DNA of 64,000 nt from Margaritispora aquatica (GCA_007644065.1 VJWN01000007.1:3101855-3165854), one strand, 5' to 3'. Shown: positions 11,408 through 24,012, counted from the first letter of the stretch. The notes: generated by a model not told the origin, from the sequence alone. Numbers and translations are program-made.

Positions 11408-13228
11408 TTTGCAACAAGTAAGTTGTAAAGGGCTTTTCGATGTATGGAGTAGGTTTCTAGGTTTTGGGTGGCAGAGTGATCGTACAAGCTGGGAATCCGA
11501 GGTCTGTCTATTCATCGATAATCTGCACAATTGCTTAGATTAGCTTAAGTGAATACGTGGAAGAACTTTGCTGATTTCCATACAGTATTGAGAGAACTTG
11601 ACATACTGGTACTAGGCTCGAGGATCCCGCGATTCTGATTGTATCTGATTTCCTTCTCGACGATAAGTTCTCGTGCTTCAAGAGAATGCAAAGGTGATGA
11701 AACAAGTACAACCACAAGTGACGTTGAGCTTGTTATATGCGACGTGGTTGTTGCTGCTTCAAAAATTCTGTATGCGCGAAGCTGTGGTGGTTTACTCATT
11801 GACATTGAAACTAGTGACTAGAGCTAAAGTCGTTACCATTCAAGTTGTAGGATTAACCGGAGTGGGATCTGTATCCCAAGACCTGTAGTCACCTTTAAGA
11901 TGCTCTGCTATTGAATGTGCAGTACAAATTACTATTCTGTGGGTGCCTTACACTGGACGTTCACCTCAATTCAATTTTGTTTGCTGTGACCGCGAAGTTA
12001 GTTCTTCTTCGTCGGACACCGTCATTTTCCATACCTCCCAAGCATCGGCGATGATAGTTTCACACTCTTTTCTCATTTTCTCATCCCACAACCTGAAATT
12101 CTGTCTGCGGGCGTATATGAAGAACTCACCCATCCTCCAACTAAGATTTGTAGCGCCAGTATGCCACTGCATACGCAGACAGCAAATGGCGATTGGCAAG
12201 AGCATATATCATCGGTAATGGACTGTCGTCTCTTTGATCAGGTTTGCACATTCTACACATCTATCTCATGACCAGTGTCTCATTTACTCCTCCTGTTATG
12301 GTTTGGGTTTCAAGTAACATGCGCTTACGCTCTTCCCATCCCCAGCCCATTCGCGCCTCTCTGGTGGAGTATTTGGACACTCAAGAAGAGGCCAAGTTTA
12401 GCCTCTGGGAATCATACTCTTTTGATTTGACAGGGGTCTACAGGGCCCTAAGCTGACCTTGGAGTGAGGGTAAGTGACCTCATAAGGCTTAGTATTGCAA
12501 TTCGAAATACAGATTGTCAATTCCTAGCATCAGTGGAGAATGTGGTCACGTTTCAAATGTGGAAGAATTGGTAATACTCAGACGTATTTTCATAGAACTT
12601 GACGTGAGAGGAGTTTACTATCTGCGCACCAATGAACCGCAACTGATGGCACATCCACCCACACCCTGCTATAGCTACAAGACACATTCTATACGGTTTC
12701 TAACTACCGCAGGAGACCTTAAAAGCCGCCGATTACCCCGCAGTACATTTTTTCTCACTATTAGCAAACCCTTTCCACCTAGCAGCAATAAACAGTTTTT
12801 GAATTTACCACGGTATTTTTCTGAACATGAACGCCGATTTTGGTATATGTGTCAAGATGACACAACTGGAATTGGTTAATGACCTCAACGGTTTACGACG
12901 AGAGTAGGGAGCTGACTCGAGAGTGGAGCCTATGCCCTTTAAAAAATTTCCTAGTGTAGCTAAACATAATCGTAAAGCAATCTCTGCTCTTACAATTCAT
13001 CAAAAGCGAATAAATACTGGTCATGCAAGACCGCCATCAAGGTTGGTCTCGAGGTATATTGTTCACATCTTCGATTCCTTTTTGGTGTATTCATTGGGGT
13101 TGAGCGCTAAGAAATGCACATGCATATTTCAGGAAAACCTGCCTTGTCAAAACCACAGCTTTCAATCTTACCTCCAACTTCTCTCATTAGGCTATCATTA
13201 ATTACATCTATTGTCTTCATGCGTCCGA
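11408..13228. other. Intergenic stretch of 1.8 kb
   Basis: Apart from one doubtful minus-strand frame (11966-12205, listed separately) I see only short frames with unlikely composition. The sequence is of ordinary complexity, without clear repeats or RNA genes. Confidence 0.45.
11966..12205 (-). CDS. Doubtful small open frame, possibly an exon remnant
   Basis: This 79-codon frame starts with ATG. Its C-terminal half has protein-like composition (DEKMRKECETIIADAWEVWK, then an acidic Ser/Glu tail). It has no recognisable domain and no clear partner exon, and it stands alone in a 1.8-kb gap. It could be a small gene, a remnant of a larger one, or chance. Confidence 0.2.
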   Translation of the reverse strand: MLLPIAICCLRMQWHTGATNLSWRMGEFFIYARRQNFRLWDEKMRKECETIIADAWEVWKMTVSDEEELTSRSQQTKLN

Positions 13229-15268
13229 TTAACCTTCCAGCACCATCACTGCCAGAATATAAACGATTATCTTCCAAGCATCACCGACTTCTTTCTTGGC
13301 CACAGCACCCGTGATCTGCAATGGAGTACCTGAAGTCACACTTCCCTTATTTGTTGATGATGAGGTTTTGCTGACTACCACTACGCTGCCAGAAATAAAA
13401 CTCAAAGTCTGTCCGCTGACAGTAACAAGTCCTCCGCTTGTCAAGGTCTGTTCACCAACCAATATCACAACAGACCCTGAAATCGTCGTGCTCGACACCA
13501 CACCGCTGTACTTCGGCGTCGCAGTCATAACTACCACCGAACCACCAGAGAGGCTCAGAGTCTGTCCTGCCACTGTTATCACGCTGCTAGATACCAGCGT
13601 TTGTCCTCCTACAACAACACCCGATGACACAGACGAGATCGTGAATACGTTTGTGCCGATCGTAATTATCGGTGTAGAGGTAGGCAAGATACCAATGATA
13701 CTTGCGATAACCTCGGCAATCAAGTTAGTTGTCGTGGTAGATCCACCAGGGGAAGGGACGAGCTCAAGACCACCAGCGTCAGCCGTGAACACTGCACCAT
13801 TGTAGGTCGCTGCAGGACCTCCAGCTGTGAGTGTGGTGCTGCCAATGACATAGCCTAAGCTAGAGGGAAGAATGACAACTGTGATGCTCGAAGATGGGCC
13901 ATAGGTCAAGATGGTCGTAATTGGCTTGGCAGAATTGACCTCGCTACGGGTCAAACTCGCTATATCCTGACTAATTAAGTTCAATGCGCTCGACGCGCTG
14001 CCAGGTGAAGGGACAAGCTTAAGTCCCGAATCATCTGCAGTAAACACCGCGCCGTTTTGAGTCGCTGCCGGGCCGCCATTAGAGATTGTTGTGGTGCCAA
14101 CAATATACCCAGAGCTCGAAGGAAGGATGACTACCGTGATACTTGAAGACTGGGCATAGGTTACGATAGTTGTGGCTGGCTTGGGAATGTTGACATTGCT
14201 TTCAGGGCTCGCTGAAGTGTAGGTATTTCCTCCTCCTCCTCCACCACCCACAAGACTTGACGAGCTCGTCGCTACTGGCGGTGTTGGAGTGGGAGTCGAT
14301 GTCGGTGGTAAAACAGACGGAGTCAAAGCTGGTAATGCAGGCGTCGAAGTCGCAGTTACACTACCACTGTCCGAACTTCCACCTAAACTTGTAGTAGTAA
14401 TCACCTCCCTCCCAGCCACATAAACTGTAGCCGAGGACGTCATGATCGAAACTCCAACCTTCAGCGATCCTACACCCGCAAACATCAGTTGGCATGAAAC
14501 ATCATAAATCGACTGTAATTGTGACTGCAACGCTGATGCACCAGACTGCGCTTCTGTCTCGATGGCATTGTTGAAGGCGGTCATATCGGTATGGTTGAAC
14601 TTTACGATGGTTGTAATATACCAAACGAAATTTGAGCGCCCCTCGTACGCTGCGCGATCCCACCGCATAGGACATTCGGTGGTGACATGCTCAGAGATAG
14701 TGGCCGGAACCTGAGTGAAGAGGTACATTATGAAGTTGAACCAGATGCTTTGTGTAGATATTAAACTGTACGGATTTTGGAGTCAGTTATATTGTTCAAA
14801 TCTTGTGTGTCGTTAAACACTTAGCTAACTATGCTTGGTAGCCTACGTCATCTCAGAAGTATCGAGCGTGTAGATTTGGACCCCGCCACTGCTAAGGAGT
14901 GCGTCGGGCACGCTCGCGGATTGTAGGGCAGAGGTGCCATTGTTGTAGAACACCGAGGAGCCAAGGGTCTGGTGTGTGTCCTTATCGATGGTGTATACTA
15001 TTGTTGGTCCGACAGTAGTAAACACCTCGTCGTACCATATATATTTATCTGTAATGCCATCCAAGAAACAAGCACAATAGTGAACTGATGAGGAGGAAGA
15101 AGACGATGGTAAGCTGGCTGTAAATGTAGTCGTTGAATTTGAATATCGGGCTATGAGATCTCAGTTTAGTGAAGGAGAAAACCATCAGACTTGTGACTCA
15201 CTGGCTCCTAAAACTTTAAATGCTAAAAGAGCGATCACTGCTCCAAAGCAGCGTCTAAATGTCCTCAT
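13229..15268 (-). CDS. Secreted Ser/Thr-rich, probably GPI-anchored cell-wall protein
   Basis: Exons 15202-15268, 14848-15150 with its last base at 14847, and 13229-14747; introns of 51 and 99 nt; 629 residues. The second acceptor is AAG, the weakest point of the model. The first exon encodes a clear signal peptide (MRTFRRCFGAVIALLAFKVLGA). Residues ~25-270 hold a few Cys (VHYCACFLDG; TECPMRWD; DVSCQLMFAG), perhaps a small folded head. A Pro/Thr/Ser stalk and a poly-Gly run follow. Next are two ~60-residue repeats (each with SSSITVVILPSS...GGPAAT.NGAVFTAD), then shorter units of the VVGGQTLVSSSVITVAGQTL type. The end (GDAWKIIVYILAVMVLEG) is a short hydrophobic tail like a GPI signal. Likely heavily O-glycosylated wall or adhesin-like protein; the exact role is unknown. 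Confidence 0.75.
13747..14183 (-). repeat. Two tandem ~60-codon repeats within the wall-protein gene
   Basis: The copies lie at about 14000-14183 and 13747-13927. They encode near-identical blocks beginning KPATTIVTYAQSSSITVVIL and KPITTILTYGPSSSITVVIL and ending VPSPGS and VPSPGG. Their similarity points to a fairly recent internal duplication. Confidence 0.8.
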
Positions 15269-16331
15269 ATTGAAGACCTCGTTCAAATAGGTTGAGATTA
15301 TCTCCACATCTCGTAAATGTTTCACCACCATCTCGTGGGAGCCTTCAGCCTTTAACACCTACACCATGCAAATACCAAGCTTCCTTCGAAGCACTCACTA
15401 CAAGTTGTGTGCCCAAGACCTATCGTGAATCGATGGAAGTGCAAGCGTTATTGCAGTACAAGGCGTCCAATCAGTCCTCGCTACAAATTAGCCGAATGCA
15501 GTTTCAGGGGTAACCTTCGGGGTTGCTTCCCAAGCAGGACTCACTGCCACATATGTCACGCAGCCTTCATGGCACAATAATCCAATGGTTGAAATGGGAG
15601 ATATATTAGTTTGCTATATTTGGCAAGGTTTTGGGTTTGGCTATTGAGCTGGGCGAGAGTTTATTGTCATGGGTTTTAGAAGGAGCAAGTTGGTTGTGGC
15701 TGAAAACAAGATTTGTCGAATTCGTGTGTGTCTGACCAAGGATAGTATCGCTGTAGCAATTCAAGGTGAGCTATGATTCGACAAGTGTAGCACCGCTGTA
15801 CGATCGATAACACAATTCGCTGTAATATGAAGAAGATCAGTAGGAATGAAAAATTGCAGATATGGCCAATACCATGAGTCACCCTTGTCCCCCTTTGATT
15901 GAACTACATAGGCATTATCTCTTTTTGCGTTTACTTTGAGCTTCAATATAACATCAATGGCAGTGGACAGTAGCTGGTCTGAGAGATGATTGCCAAAACA
16001 AGGTTGGCAGTGAAACTGATCAAGCAATTGAAATCTAGGTATGTTGAAGTGGAAAAAATGGTTGAATAGCTAGAAGATCCATTGTACTAAAGCTATGTAT
16101 TTACTTCAGATTGAAACTACTGTTCTGTTGAAGAAGCTATAACGTATTGCTCATCATGAAATATACAGACACGAAAAGCCTGTTATGCTGCAAAATTCCG
16201 AGCTCTTGGTTTTTTATGGTGTTTGAAATTGCAGCAGCGCAAGCATACATATACATAAAGACCTCAAAGATCAAGAGTGAATTCAACATACATCTTGAAA
16301 TCCACCCACATCTACGAACTCAATCCAACAA
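15269..16331. other. Intergenic stretch
   Basis: This is the upstream region of the wall-protein gene and the 3' flank of the P450 gene. No open frame has convincing composition, and I see no repeat or RNA gene. Confidence 0.5.
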
Positions 16332-18025
16332 TCACAGGTCCTTAGTCCGTTCCTCACTTTTCCCCATCCATTTCTTCAGCAGCCCCTCATCTCTGACCCC
16401 AAATCCACATTTGAACGGTTTCGGATCAGTTGTCAATCCTGTCGGAATAGCATTACACTCTAGCGCATCCAAGATCGGGAGATCTTTGCCATCTTTCGGT
16501 GGCTGGATTTCGAAAGCAGTGATGAGTCTGATGAATGCAGTGAAGAGTTCACGATTAGCGAGGTGTGAGCCGGCACACATGCGTGACCCAGCGCCATAGG
16601 CAAAATGAGGTGTTCCACCTGAGCCTTCAAGGTTATCCAGGTACCTGTCGACGGAAAATGTGTTCGGGTCCTTGAAATGGACTGGGTCGTAGTCGCCTGC
16701 CCAAGCGTTCTAAAGTGGATTAGCTAGTTTAAAAGAGGATCAAAGGGAGAAGAAGTACCATATAAAATGTTGTGCCAGCTGGAATCACAGCATCCTCGTA
16801 CTTGATATCTTTTATACTCGTTCGTGGCAAGCAAATTGGGATGACAGTGAAGAAACGGAGCACTTCTCGCACAAATGCAGTCACATACGGCACTTTCTCC
16901 TCGATGATACACTTCTCCCATGCATCTCCATCGGGGTAAACTTCCATGATCTCCTTGTATGCGCGTTTTTGAATTTCTTGTCCATGTGGCGACGACAGGT
17001 ATGCAATGCCCATGATGAGGTTGCCAGGTACTGTATCAAGTCCGGCAGACACCATGGTAAGGCAAATGGATTTAATTTCGTCTTTCTCTTGTCAGCTAGA
17101 CTCAATGGTTATAGTACCAGAACTCACTCTCGTTCAATTTCGCCTCTGGATCTTTCAAAATGTTCCCTGTGATGCAAGGTTTATCGCTCCCGTCCGCAAT
17201 TTGCTTCTTCAATTTACTCAACAGGAAGTTCAAGTACTTGTCTCTCCTTTGACGCCACAAATCCGCATCAGTGCTGCTCTTTGGTAGAAGGCGAAGCAGA
17301 GGAATGTAGTCTTGCCAGTTGTGACTGGTAGATCTGAAATTGCTGATTGCCCTTTCAACATCACAAATTTCCTGCAACAAATCACCTTCAACTGCAGGAT
17401 CAAGTCGAGAGCCATAGTTCAAAGTAAGTGAAGTGTTGAGTGCATATCTCTGGAAGTATGAGATGGGATCAATGTCTTTCTTGCCGTGTTCTGTGTCATT
17501 GAGAATTTCCTTGATCGAGACATTGGACTCGAGATCAATGATTGGCATATAGCTCTGTACAGCCGGACGGTTGAGGGCGGTAGCAGCTGCTTTCCGACGC
17601 TGCTTACAACTTTCGTCCCATGGCGAAGTACCAATTGTGAAACCTTGAGATGAGGAAACGACTGTGTGGAATGTATGAAGTGTAGGGCGAGAGATGAGAG
17701 CTGATTGATTGGTGATCCAAAGATGTCTGATTGAATCAAATGTGTTTGCGAATATGATGCGCTGGCATTGTTAGTTGGTTATCTTTGAGGAATCTTGAAG
17801 ATATACTCTATTTCCAAGTCGAACTTGAAATACCGGGCCGTACTTTTCAGCAAGTCTCCCAGCTACTTTTGCATGACTGCTCCCAAACTCAAGTAGACTC
17901 CCGAATATAGGATATCCTGGTATCTCTGGGATACCTTTCACCTTGGCAGTATCTGTCTTGTTGAAATATCTGATGAGGAGGTATCCCAGGGCGATGAGGA
18001 TGAGGCCTGTGGTTTGAAAGGTCAT
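16332..18025 (-). CDS. Cytochrome P450, CYP504-like (phenylacetate hydroxylase type)
   Basis: Exons 17807-18025, 17128-17761, 16759-17081 and 16332-16709; introns of 45, 46 and 49 nt; 517 residues. The acceptor at 17082 was chosen because it aligns best with related proteins; an acceptor six bases earlier is also in frame. The N-terminal helix (TGLILIALGYLLIRYF) anchors the protein in the ER membrane. P450 marks are the I-helix MVSAGLDTVPGN, the K-helix REVLR (ExxR), and the haem loop FAYGAGSRMCAG with its cysteine ligand. From memory, the I-helix region and the GSHLANRELFTAFIRLITAF stretch match the CYP504 family, which in Aspergillus hydroxylates phenylacetate (phacA) or hydroxyphenylacetates (phacB) on the way to homogentisate. 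I cannot tell the two apart. Its divergent neighbour is a fumarylacetoacetase, the last enzyme of that pathway. Confidence 0.85.
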
Positions 18026-18671
18026 GATGACTTTGGTACCGATGATCTTTTGGAAGTTAGTTATAAAAAAATCAGACAAATCAGTATCAAGGGATAGATC
18101 ACAAGAAGTCAAGTATATAAACCAGGAAGCTAGGTCAGTATTTCACAAAGGTTGTAATCCCAAGCTTGATATTGGGTCTTTTCAAAGTTCTCCCTCTTTC
18201 CGCATCTCTAGCTCGAGGTCAAGCTTCGCTGTACCTCATTCCCACTGAAAAGGGCATAGTTTCCATGTACCCCACAATCTCGAAGAATTGTTTCGCGGTT
18301 TTTATTCCGCCTAAATGTAAGATGACGAACAATGTAGATCAAAGGGGTCTCGCTTACACCGAGACTGAGGAGGACAGAAAGCAGAAACAGCTTGAGACAA
18401 TGAAGGCGGATCCTCCTAACGGCGGGGAATGATGGAGAACCCTTAGCGAGGGTCAAGGGATGAATTCAACGCGGAATGGCACCGCACACCCCGCCAGAAG
18501 CTTGAGTTTCGACCGACGACATCAACAAATGTCTGAATAGCTTCATTTTGGTTGTATCCAGTTCGAACAAGCAAAAATAAATGGTAAAAAACCATCTATC
18601 GTCCTATATCACAACTTTTAGTGTCAAGATTGCATCTGCGAATCACCTCTCGAGCTTTGAGCACGGCAAGA
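18026..18671. promoter_or_regulatory. Divergent promoter shared by P450 and fumarylacetoacetase genes
   Basis: This stretch holds GCGG-N7-CCGC (18471-18485), an inverted CGG pair of the kind bound by Zn2Cys6 dimers. Two sites match the CreA consensus SYGGRG: GCGGGG at 18422-18427 and its reverse complement at 18489-18494. The sites cluster about 180-250 bp upstream of the fumarylacetoacetase ATG. That fits pathway induction with carbon repression, but binding is inferred from motif only. Confidence 0.45.
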
Positions 18672-20053
18672 ATGGCACCTATCCCATCCTGGCTCCCAAT
18701 CCCCCCATCTAGCGATTTTTCTTTATACAACCTTCCTTTTGGTATCATCACATCGCGAGAATCACGAGAGAGGAAAAGACCGGCCATTGCCATAGGTGAT
18801 CATGTTTTGGATTTACTCGCCTTCTCGTCCTCCAATGGCTTCTCTGCCCTCCCATCCATAACACAGCATCTTGATGTCTTTACACAACCAACATTGAATG
18901 CCTTTGCAGCATTAGGCAGAGACACACACAAAGATGTCAGGGAATATATACAAGAAGTGTTCAAGGAGGACACGATATACGGCGAGGTGCTCAAAGACAA
19001 CACGGACTTGAGAGCGAAGAGCCTGCTAAAGAAGGAAGACACAAAATGCCATTTGCCCATGCAAATTGGGGACTACACCGATTTCTACGCAGGTATCAAT
19101 CACGCTTTCAATGTCGGGTATGTGGATTTGCCCCAGTTTGCCTCTTCTAAGATACACATCTAACTGTTTGTCTTCGCTCCAGATCCATGTTCCGCGGGCC
19201 TTCCAATGCCCTTCAACCAAACTACACCCATATCCCCATTGGCTACCATGGCCGTGCCTCCAGCATCGTTGTCTCCGGGACACCCATAACGCGACCGAAT
19301 GGGCAAATCCTCATTGATCCCTCAGCTTCGCCATCTGTCCCCTCCCTTGCGCCCTGTCGACAACTGGACATTGAGCTCGAGCTCGGTTGCTTCATATGCA
19401 CCCCAAATACCATGGGGCGTCATATTCCGATATCCGAAGCAGAAAAACATGTGTTTGGATATGTATTGTTGAACGATTGGTCTGCGAGGGATATCCAGAA
19501 ATGGGAATACGTTCCGTTAGGACCGTTTAATTCGAAGAATTTCGCGTCGAGTATCAGTCCGTGGGTTGTGCTGGCTGATGCTTTGGAGCCGTTCCGGGCG
19601 AACAAGCTCCCTAACTCAACTACCATCCTTCCATATTTGCAAGAAGGAAGGGAAGATACAGTGTATAACATCAATCTAGAAGTCGACATCAACACGCCAG
19701 GGCCAGACTCAGCAACCACCACCATTTCCAAAGCCAATGGGTCAAATTTACTGTGGTCGTTTCCACAAATGATAGCGCATCACTCCATTGGTGGCTGTCC
19801 CTTACAAACAGGCGATTTACTGGGTTCAGGCACAATTAGTGGCAAAAATGAAGATGGGCAGGGGAACGACCTTGGTAGTTTGCTGGAGATGAGCGAGGGT
19901 GGGAAGAAGGAGATCATGTTGGCCGGCATGGAGGTCAGGACCTTCTTGAGGGATGGGGATGAGATTGTAATTCGAGGTAGCTGTGGGGAGGAGGGTGAGA
20001 GAGTGGGATTTGGGGAGTGTAGGGGGAGGATTGAAAGTGCTTGGCGGTTATGA
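18672..20053 (+). CDS. fahA: Fumarylacetoacetase
   Basis: Exons 18672-19117 and 19183-20053; 65-nt intron (GTATGT...CTCCAG); 438 residues, normal for the family. It hydrolyses fumarylacetoacetate to fumarate and acetoacetate, the last step of tyrosine, phenylalanine and phenylacetate breakdown. The N-terminal domain starts MAPIPSWLPIPPSSDFSLYN. Family active-site regions are present: DYTDFYAGINHAFNVG (metal-binding Asp and catalytic His), IGYHGRASSIVVSGTPI, the metal ligands in DIELELGCF, the Asp of LLNDWSARDIQKWEYVPLGP, and LLGSGTISG. The start was taken at the first ATG matching the family N-terminus. It is divergent from the CYP504-like gene, which acts earlier in the same catabolic route. 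Confidence 0.95.
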
Positions 20054-20334
20054 TGGGAGTGTGAGGCTTTCCAAATCAGAGTTTCCTTCTGATTTGGAAC
20101 CAAAAGTTGGAACATAGCACCGAAAAACACACATGTAATAACCAGAGAAGGCCAGGCCCTGAATTCACATCGTCACATAACCCCTCTCGTCCGGACCTGC
20201 GTGCAAATTGAAACATTTTTCTCACTCTGATCTTTCACTCAGGCTTTTATGCTTTGTATTATTATCATATGCACACCATTACGATCCCTAAGCTATATAA
20301 ATACCCCACCACTGCATGCAAGCTTCTCCCAAGC

Positions 20335-23272
20335 TCAAAACAAATCCTTCAACTGCCGATAAAGCTCCTCATCCCCACCAAACATCCCACTCCCCCCATG
20401 TCCTGCTAGATCCCCATTCGATTCCCCTCCCATCGGCGTGTAGACCCCACTGGCACTCACACTTCCATTCCCACTCATACCCACGCTGCCCAGTGCAGCC
20501 TCGAATAAATTCGTCATCTCATGGCTCATTTGAAACCCATTCATGGGGCTATTTCCCGTAGCAGTACCTGTACCATTCCCTGTCCCATTCATTCCCACCC
20601 CTCCCAAACCATCCCCATATCCCAAATTACTGATCTCGTGGCCAGCTAACCCCGCCATCGCGAGCGCGGCGCTCGAGTGCGGATCATCAGGTATATCTGG
20701 GTTCAATCCTAACTTTGGTCCTACTTCCTTGAGGCCTTTGATAGTTTTCCACAAGCGCTTGGAGACGAATGATTTGGTGCTGAACCCTTTGACGAGGTCG
20801 AGTGCCATGTAGAATTCATCGCGACAGATGGAAGAGAAATGCACTGGTGCGTGGCACGATGCGAGGAAGATGACTGCGAGGGCTGAAATGAGGAAGTAGT
20901 TGAAGCATACCTGCTGCACGCGGTAGATGTCGCTCGTTTGGTTGAGGTGCGTGAGTGCTCGTATTGTATCACGAGCAAGCTCGACCACCGTGCTAGCGAA
21001 ATTGAGGTTCTCTTGGATCGAGGAGGCGGAGTGAAGGACTGGACGGTAGATCAAGATACGCATTTGGTTGGCTCGTAGGTAGAGCAGAATCTGGAGGCGG
21101 TGGATGGCTCGTGAGGATGTTTGAGGGGAGGACGATGTAGGTAACTGGAGTTCAGGAGGGATCGACTTTTGCCATTGAATGATTTGATAGTCTAGGTAGC
21201 CAATCTCTTCGATATTGAGGGCTGGAGAGGGAATGGGAGAGAAGTAATTGATTGAACGCCAGACTTTGGAGCCAATGCGAGAGTAGATAATCATCGCGTT
21301 CAGATATGGTACACTAGAATCCTACAAAGTGTAAGTTTATGTTTCTTGGCAAGAAAGAACGACTTACGGGTTCAGGTAAGGTGGGATCGATGTCTGCATC
21401 TTGAAGTGCAAATGGCATACCGGTTCCAAAACTCCACCGACGATCGAGGACGTAGATAGACCAGAAAAGCTTGATGGCAGCTGAGCGTTCAGCTTCATCC
21501 GTAACTACCCTGAAAAGTGATTCTCGTCGGTGAAGCCCAAGTTCAATGCTCATTCGACAGACTTGGCCTATGATACGCCACGCCAATGCCTCTTCATCAC
21601 AGTGAAAGTGATATATTGCCTAGAATTTGGATATTAGTCAGCTAGTCATCCTATAGATGTTAAACGAAGTCATCTCGTCTCGAAACGAATCAAGTATTTG
21701 GCAATATTATTTAGCAGTCCGCCGAGTTAGCAACACATTTGTGAATCTAATAACATCAAAGGTAGCAGGAGACGCGGATTCGAATTCCGCTTGCAGGAAC
21801 AATTCTCATTCTTGGCTTCATTAACTTCTTTGGGCAAAACAAGGCCACTCGGCATTTTTTGCTCTAGAATTGATTTAAAATTTAATCCTCATCAAAAACA
21901 TTTTCGGTGACTTTCGCTGCATAAAAGGTAGAGAAGGTTTACAACCATCCTCACTTCTGTATTTAACTTGCTCGGATAATTGACATCCAACAATTTGCAT
22001 ATTCAGAACAAGAGCCGCTAGCTCGAGGCACATCCACATGATGGAATGGTAACAGAAAACAAAAAGAGCAAAAGACTTACCACAAGGACCAGGAATGGAA
22101 AATCTTTCAAGTCTACCACCTCACTATGTAGTTTCCTATCCGCAGCCTCTCGCGCACTCTCGAACAAACGGTATGCGATTTCACTTTGTCCAGCTCCCTC
22201 AGTTACAGTCGCACATGCCATCACCATCTTAAGTACGAGCGAGTCCTCATCATTAATTCCTTTCCCTGGAGAACTGGTTGCTAATCCATTGCGGTATGTT
22301 GCATCAAGGAATTCATATAGATTTCGCCCATGAACAATCACGCGCTCAATGTCCACAACCGGGTACATAATTCCCATTTCTTCTTCGTACACTCGACACA
22401 AGCGTGTCATTTCATCTTTTGAAACAGACCACAGAGGATCTCTGCCTGTATTGCCATTTGGAAGAAGGGCCGGTGCTGAGGTTGGAGGAGGAGAAGCTAT
22501 AGGTGTAGCATCCTGAGTTATCATCCCTTCATCTCCTAGCCCTTGGTATCCCATGTTATGGAGGGTGTTCTTTGCAACATCAAGGCTGAAAGCTGAGCTG
22601 GTCGGCCCACGAAAACTAGGATGCCTTGGTACTGGACGGTATCGAGCGACGGGCGATATGGGCGCGGCTTGAGAGACAGACATCGACCTCTCTGAAGGTG
22701 GCACAAAAGACATTCCATCTCCTCCTGCTCGAAGAGCATTGAGGTTCGCGTATAGAGTATCAACCTGCTCCTGCAAGGAGGCAAGATGCGCATTCATCTG
22801 GCGGAACTCCTCCGATTCCTTGAAGCCATTCGTACAACAATTTGGGGCGTATTGGCACTCGAGACTGAGGTTCCCACATCTCTGGCAAGGTGTGTTTCCA
22901 TTGCACTTGATCTTGCGCCGTTTACATTCATTGCTACACCGTTGTTAGCATTTTTTGTGACGATTAGAGCTTTGGTGGACAAGATTCTGTTGCACGACAT
23001 CGTGGAGATGCACCAACGTACCAAGCAATTGAGATATATCGATTCCTCTTTGCGCGAGTATGCGTATTGCTATTGCTATTGCTTGCACCGGAATCTTCGT
23101 TGCTTTTCCTCTTCTTTCCGCTATCCTGTCCAGGTGCGGGACTCTCCGCACTGTCCGACTGCTGGCGTTGACCATTCATGTTCGTGTGTATGTTCATGCT
23201 TCCAGCAGCAGGAGTAATTGGAGACTCGACGAGATAATTCAGATCCGTGACTTGACTTTCGAGAGTATTCAT
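20335..23272 (-). CDS. Zn2Cys6 transcription factor of the aromatic-catabolism-like cluster
   Basis: Exons 23022-23272, 22081-22933, 21368-21619 and 20335-21321; introns of 88, 461 and 46 nt; 780 residues. The first splice joins codon TG/C to complete the zinc cluster, which proves the junction: Cys at residues 84, 87, 94, 100, 103 and 110 (C-X2-C-X6-C-X5-C-X2-C-X6-C). A basic Ser/Asn-rich stretch precedes it. A coiled-coil-like segment follows (NAHLASLQEQVDTLYANLNA), as in dimeric regulators. Residues ~200-650 are the fungal transcription-factor middle homology domain (MGIMYPVVDIERVIVHGRNL; GQVCRMSIELGLHRRESLF; SIYVLDRRWSFGTGMPFAL). The tail is Gly/Asn/Met-rich. The 461-nt second intron is unusually long for this window. 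The gene is convergent with fumarylacetoacetase, 281 bp apart, and may regulate the cluster (inference). Confidence 0.88.
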
Positions 23273-24012
23273 AGTCACATACCTACTTTGTGGGTAGAGG
23301 AGAGGAATCTATGAGAAGGGATATGTAGTTTTGAGTGAACAACCTACGAGAACATCAAGATCTTCAAGATTGCGGGGTCAAAGAGGCTAGTGGGAATTTC
23401 CCAGTCACAGTCATTCCAAGTATTACTAACATAATGCTACGTGCTTCATGCTTCATGCTTCGTGGCTACATGATGGAGGATTTTCTCCTCAGTTCTTTAC
23501 TAATTTGGTGACAATTGATTGAAAATTAACGATTGAATCATGTCATTGGACCAATTCGGTTGACTTTAGTCACGACAACCATCTGATGGTATTGTATAAC
23601 CTGATTACCTAGCGGGCAGGTCAAGTGCATAGGAGCGTGATCAAGCCCAGATGAGCTGGCTACGAGTAATTGAACTGGTATTGGTTCAATGGGCAATCAC
23701 TGTCCTGTTTCAATATAGGTGATACTGGTGTTGGTCCAGATGAAGATCGAGCTGCTCAGCCTCAGATATCACCAACATCATGCTACAGAAATATTCTCCT
23801 CCCTTCGACGGACGGTAAACACCAAAGCTGGAATGAGAAGTGAGCCGAGATCTCGTCAAGATGTTCACAAGTCAAGATCACATTCATTTATGAAAAATGG
23901 GATCTCAAAGCCCGCAGCTACTTGAGAGACGTCTTAAATTACTGCTGGGAATGTAAACCCAGAATTATGTCACCTACAGGTTTTGTCTTTGGAATATATG
24001 CATCTGACCAGT
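23273..24012. promoter_or_regulatory. Upstream region of the Zn2Cys6 gene
   Basis: This is a 740-bp stretch between the regulator's start and the 3' end of the transporter gene. It has a short direct repeat of the word TTCATGC near 23445-23462. No open frame is supported. Confidence 0.4.

Noticed and set aside
21774..21790. tRNA-like T-arm (GCGGATTCGAATTCCGC) within the long intron
   Set aside because: The usual G53-C61 pair is replaced, the 3' acceptor half (TTGCAGG) has no partner CCTGCAA upstream, and no anticodon stem of five pairs can be drawn.
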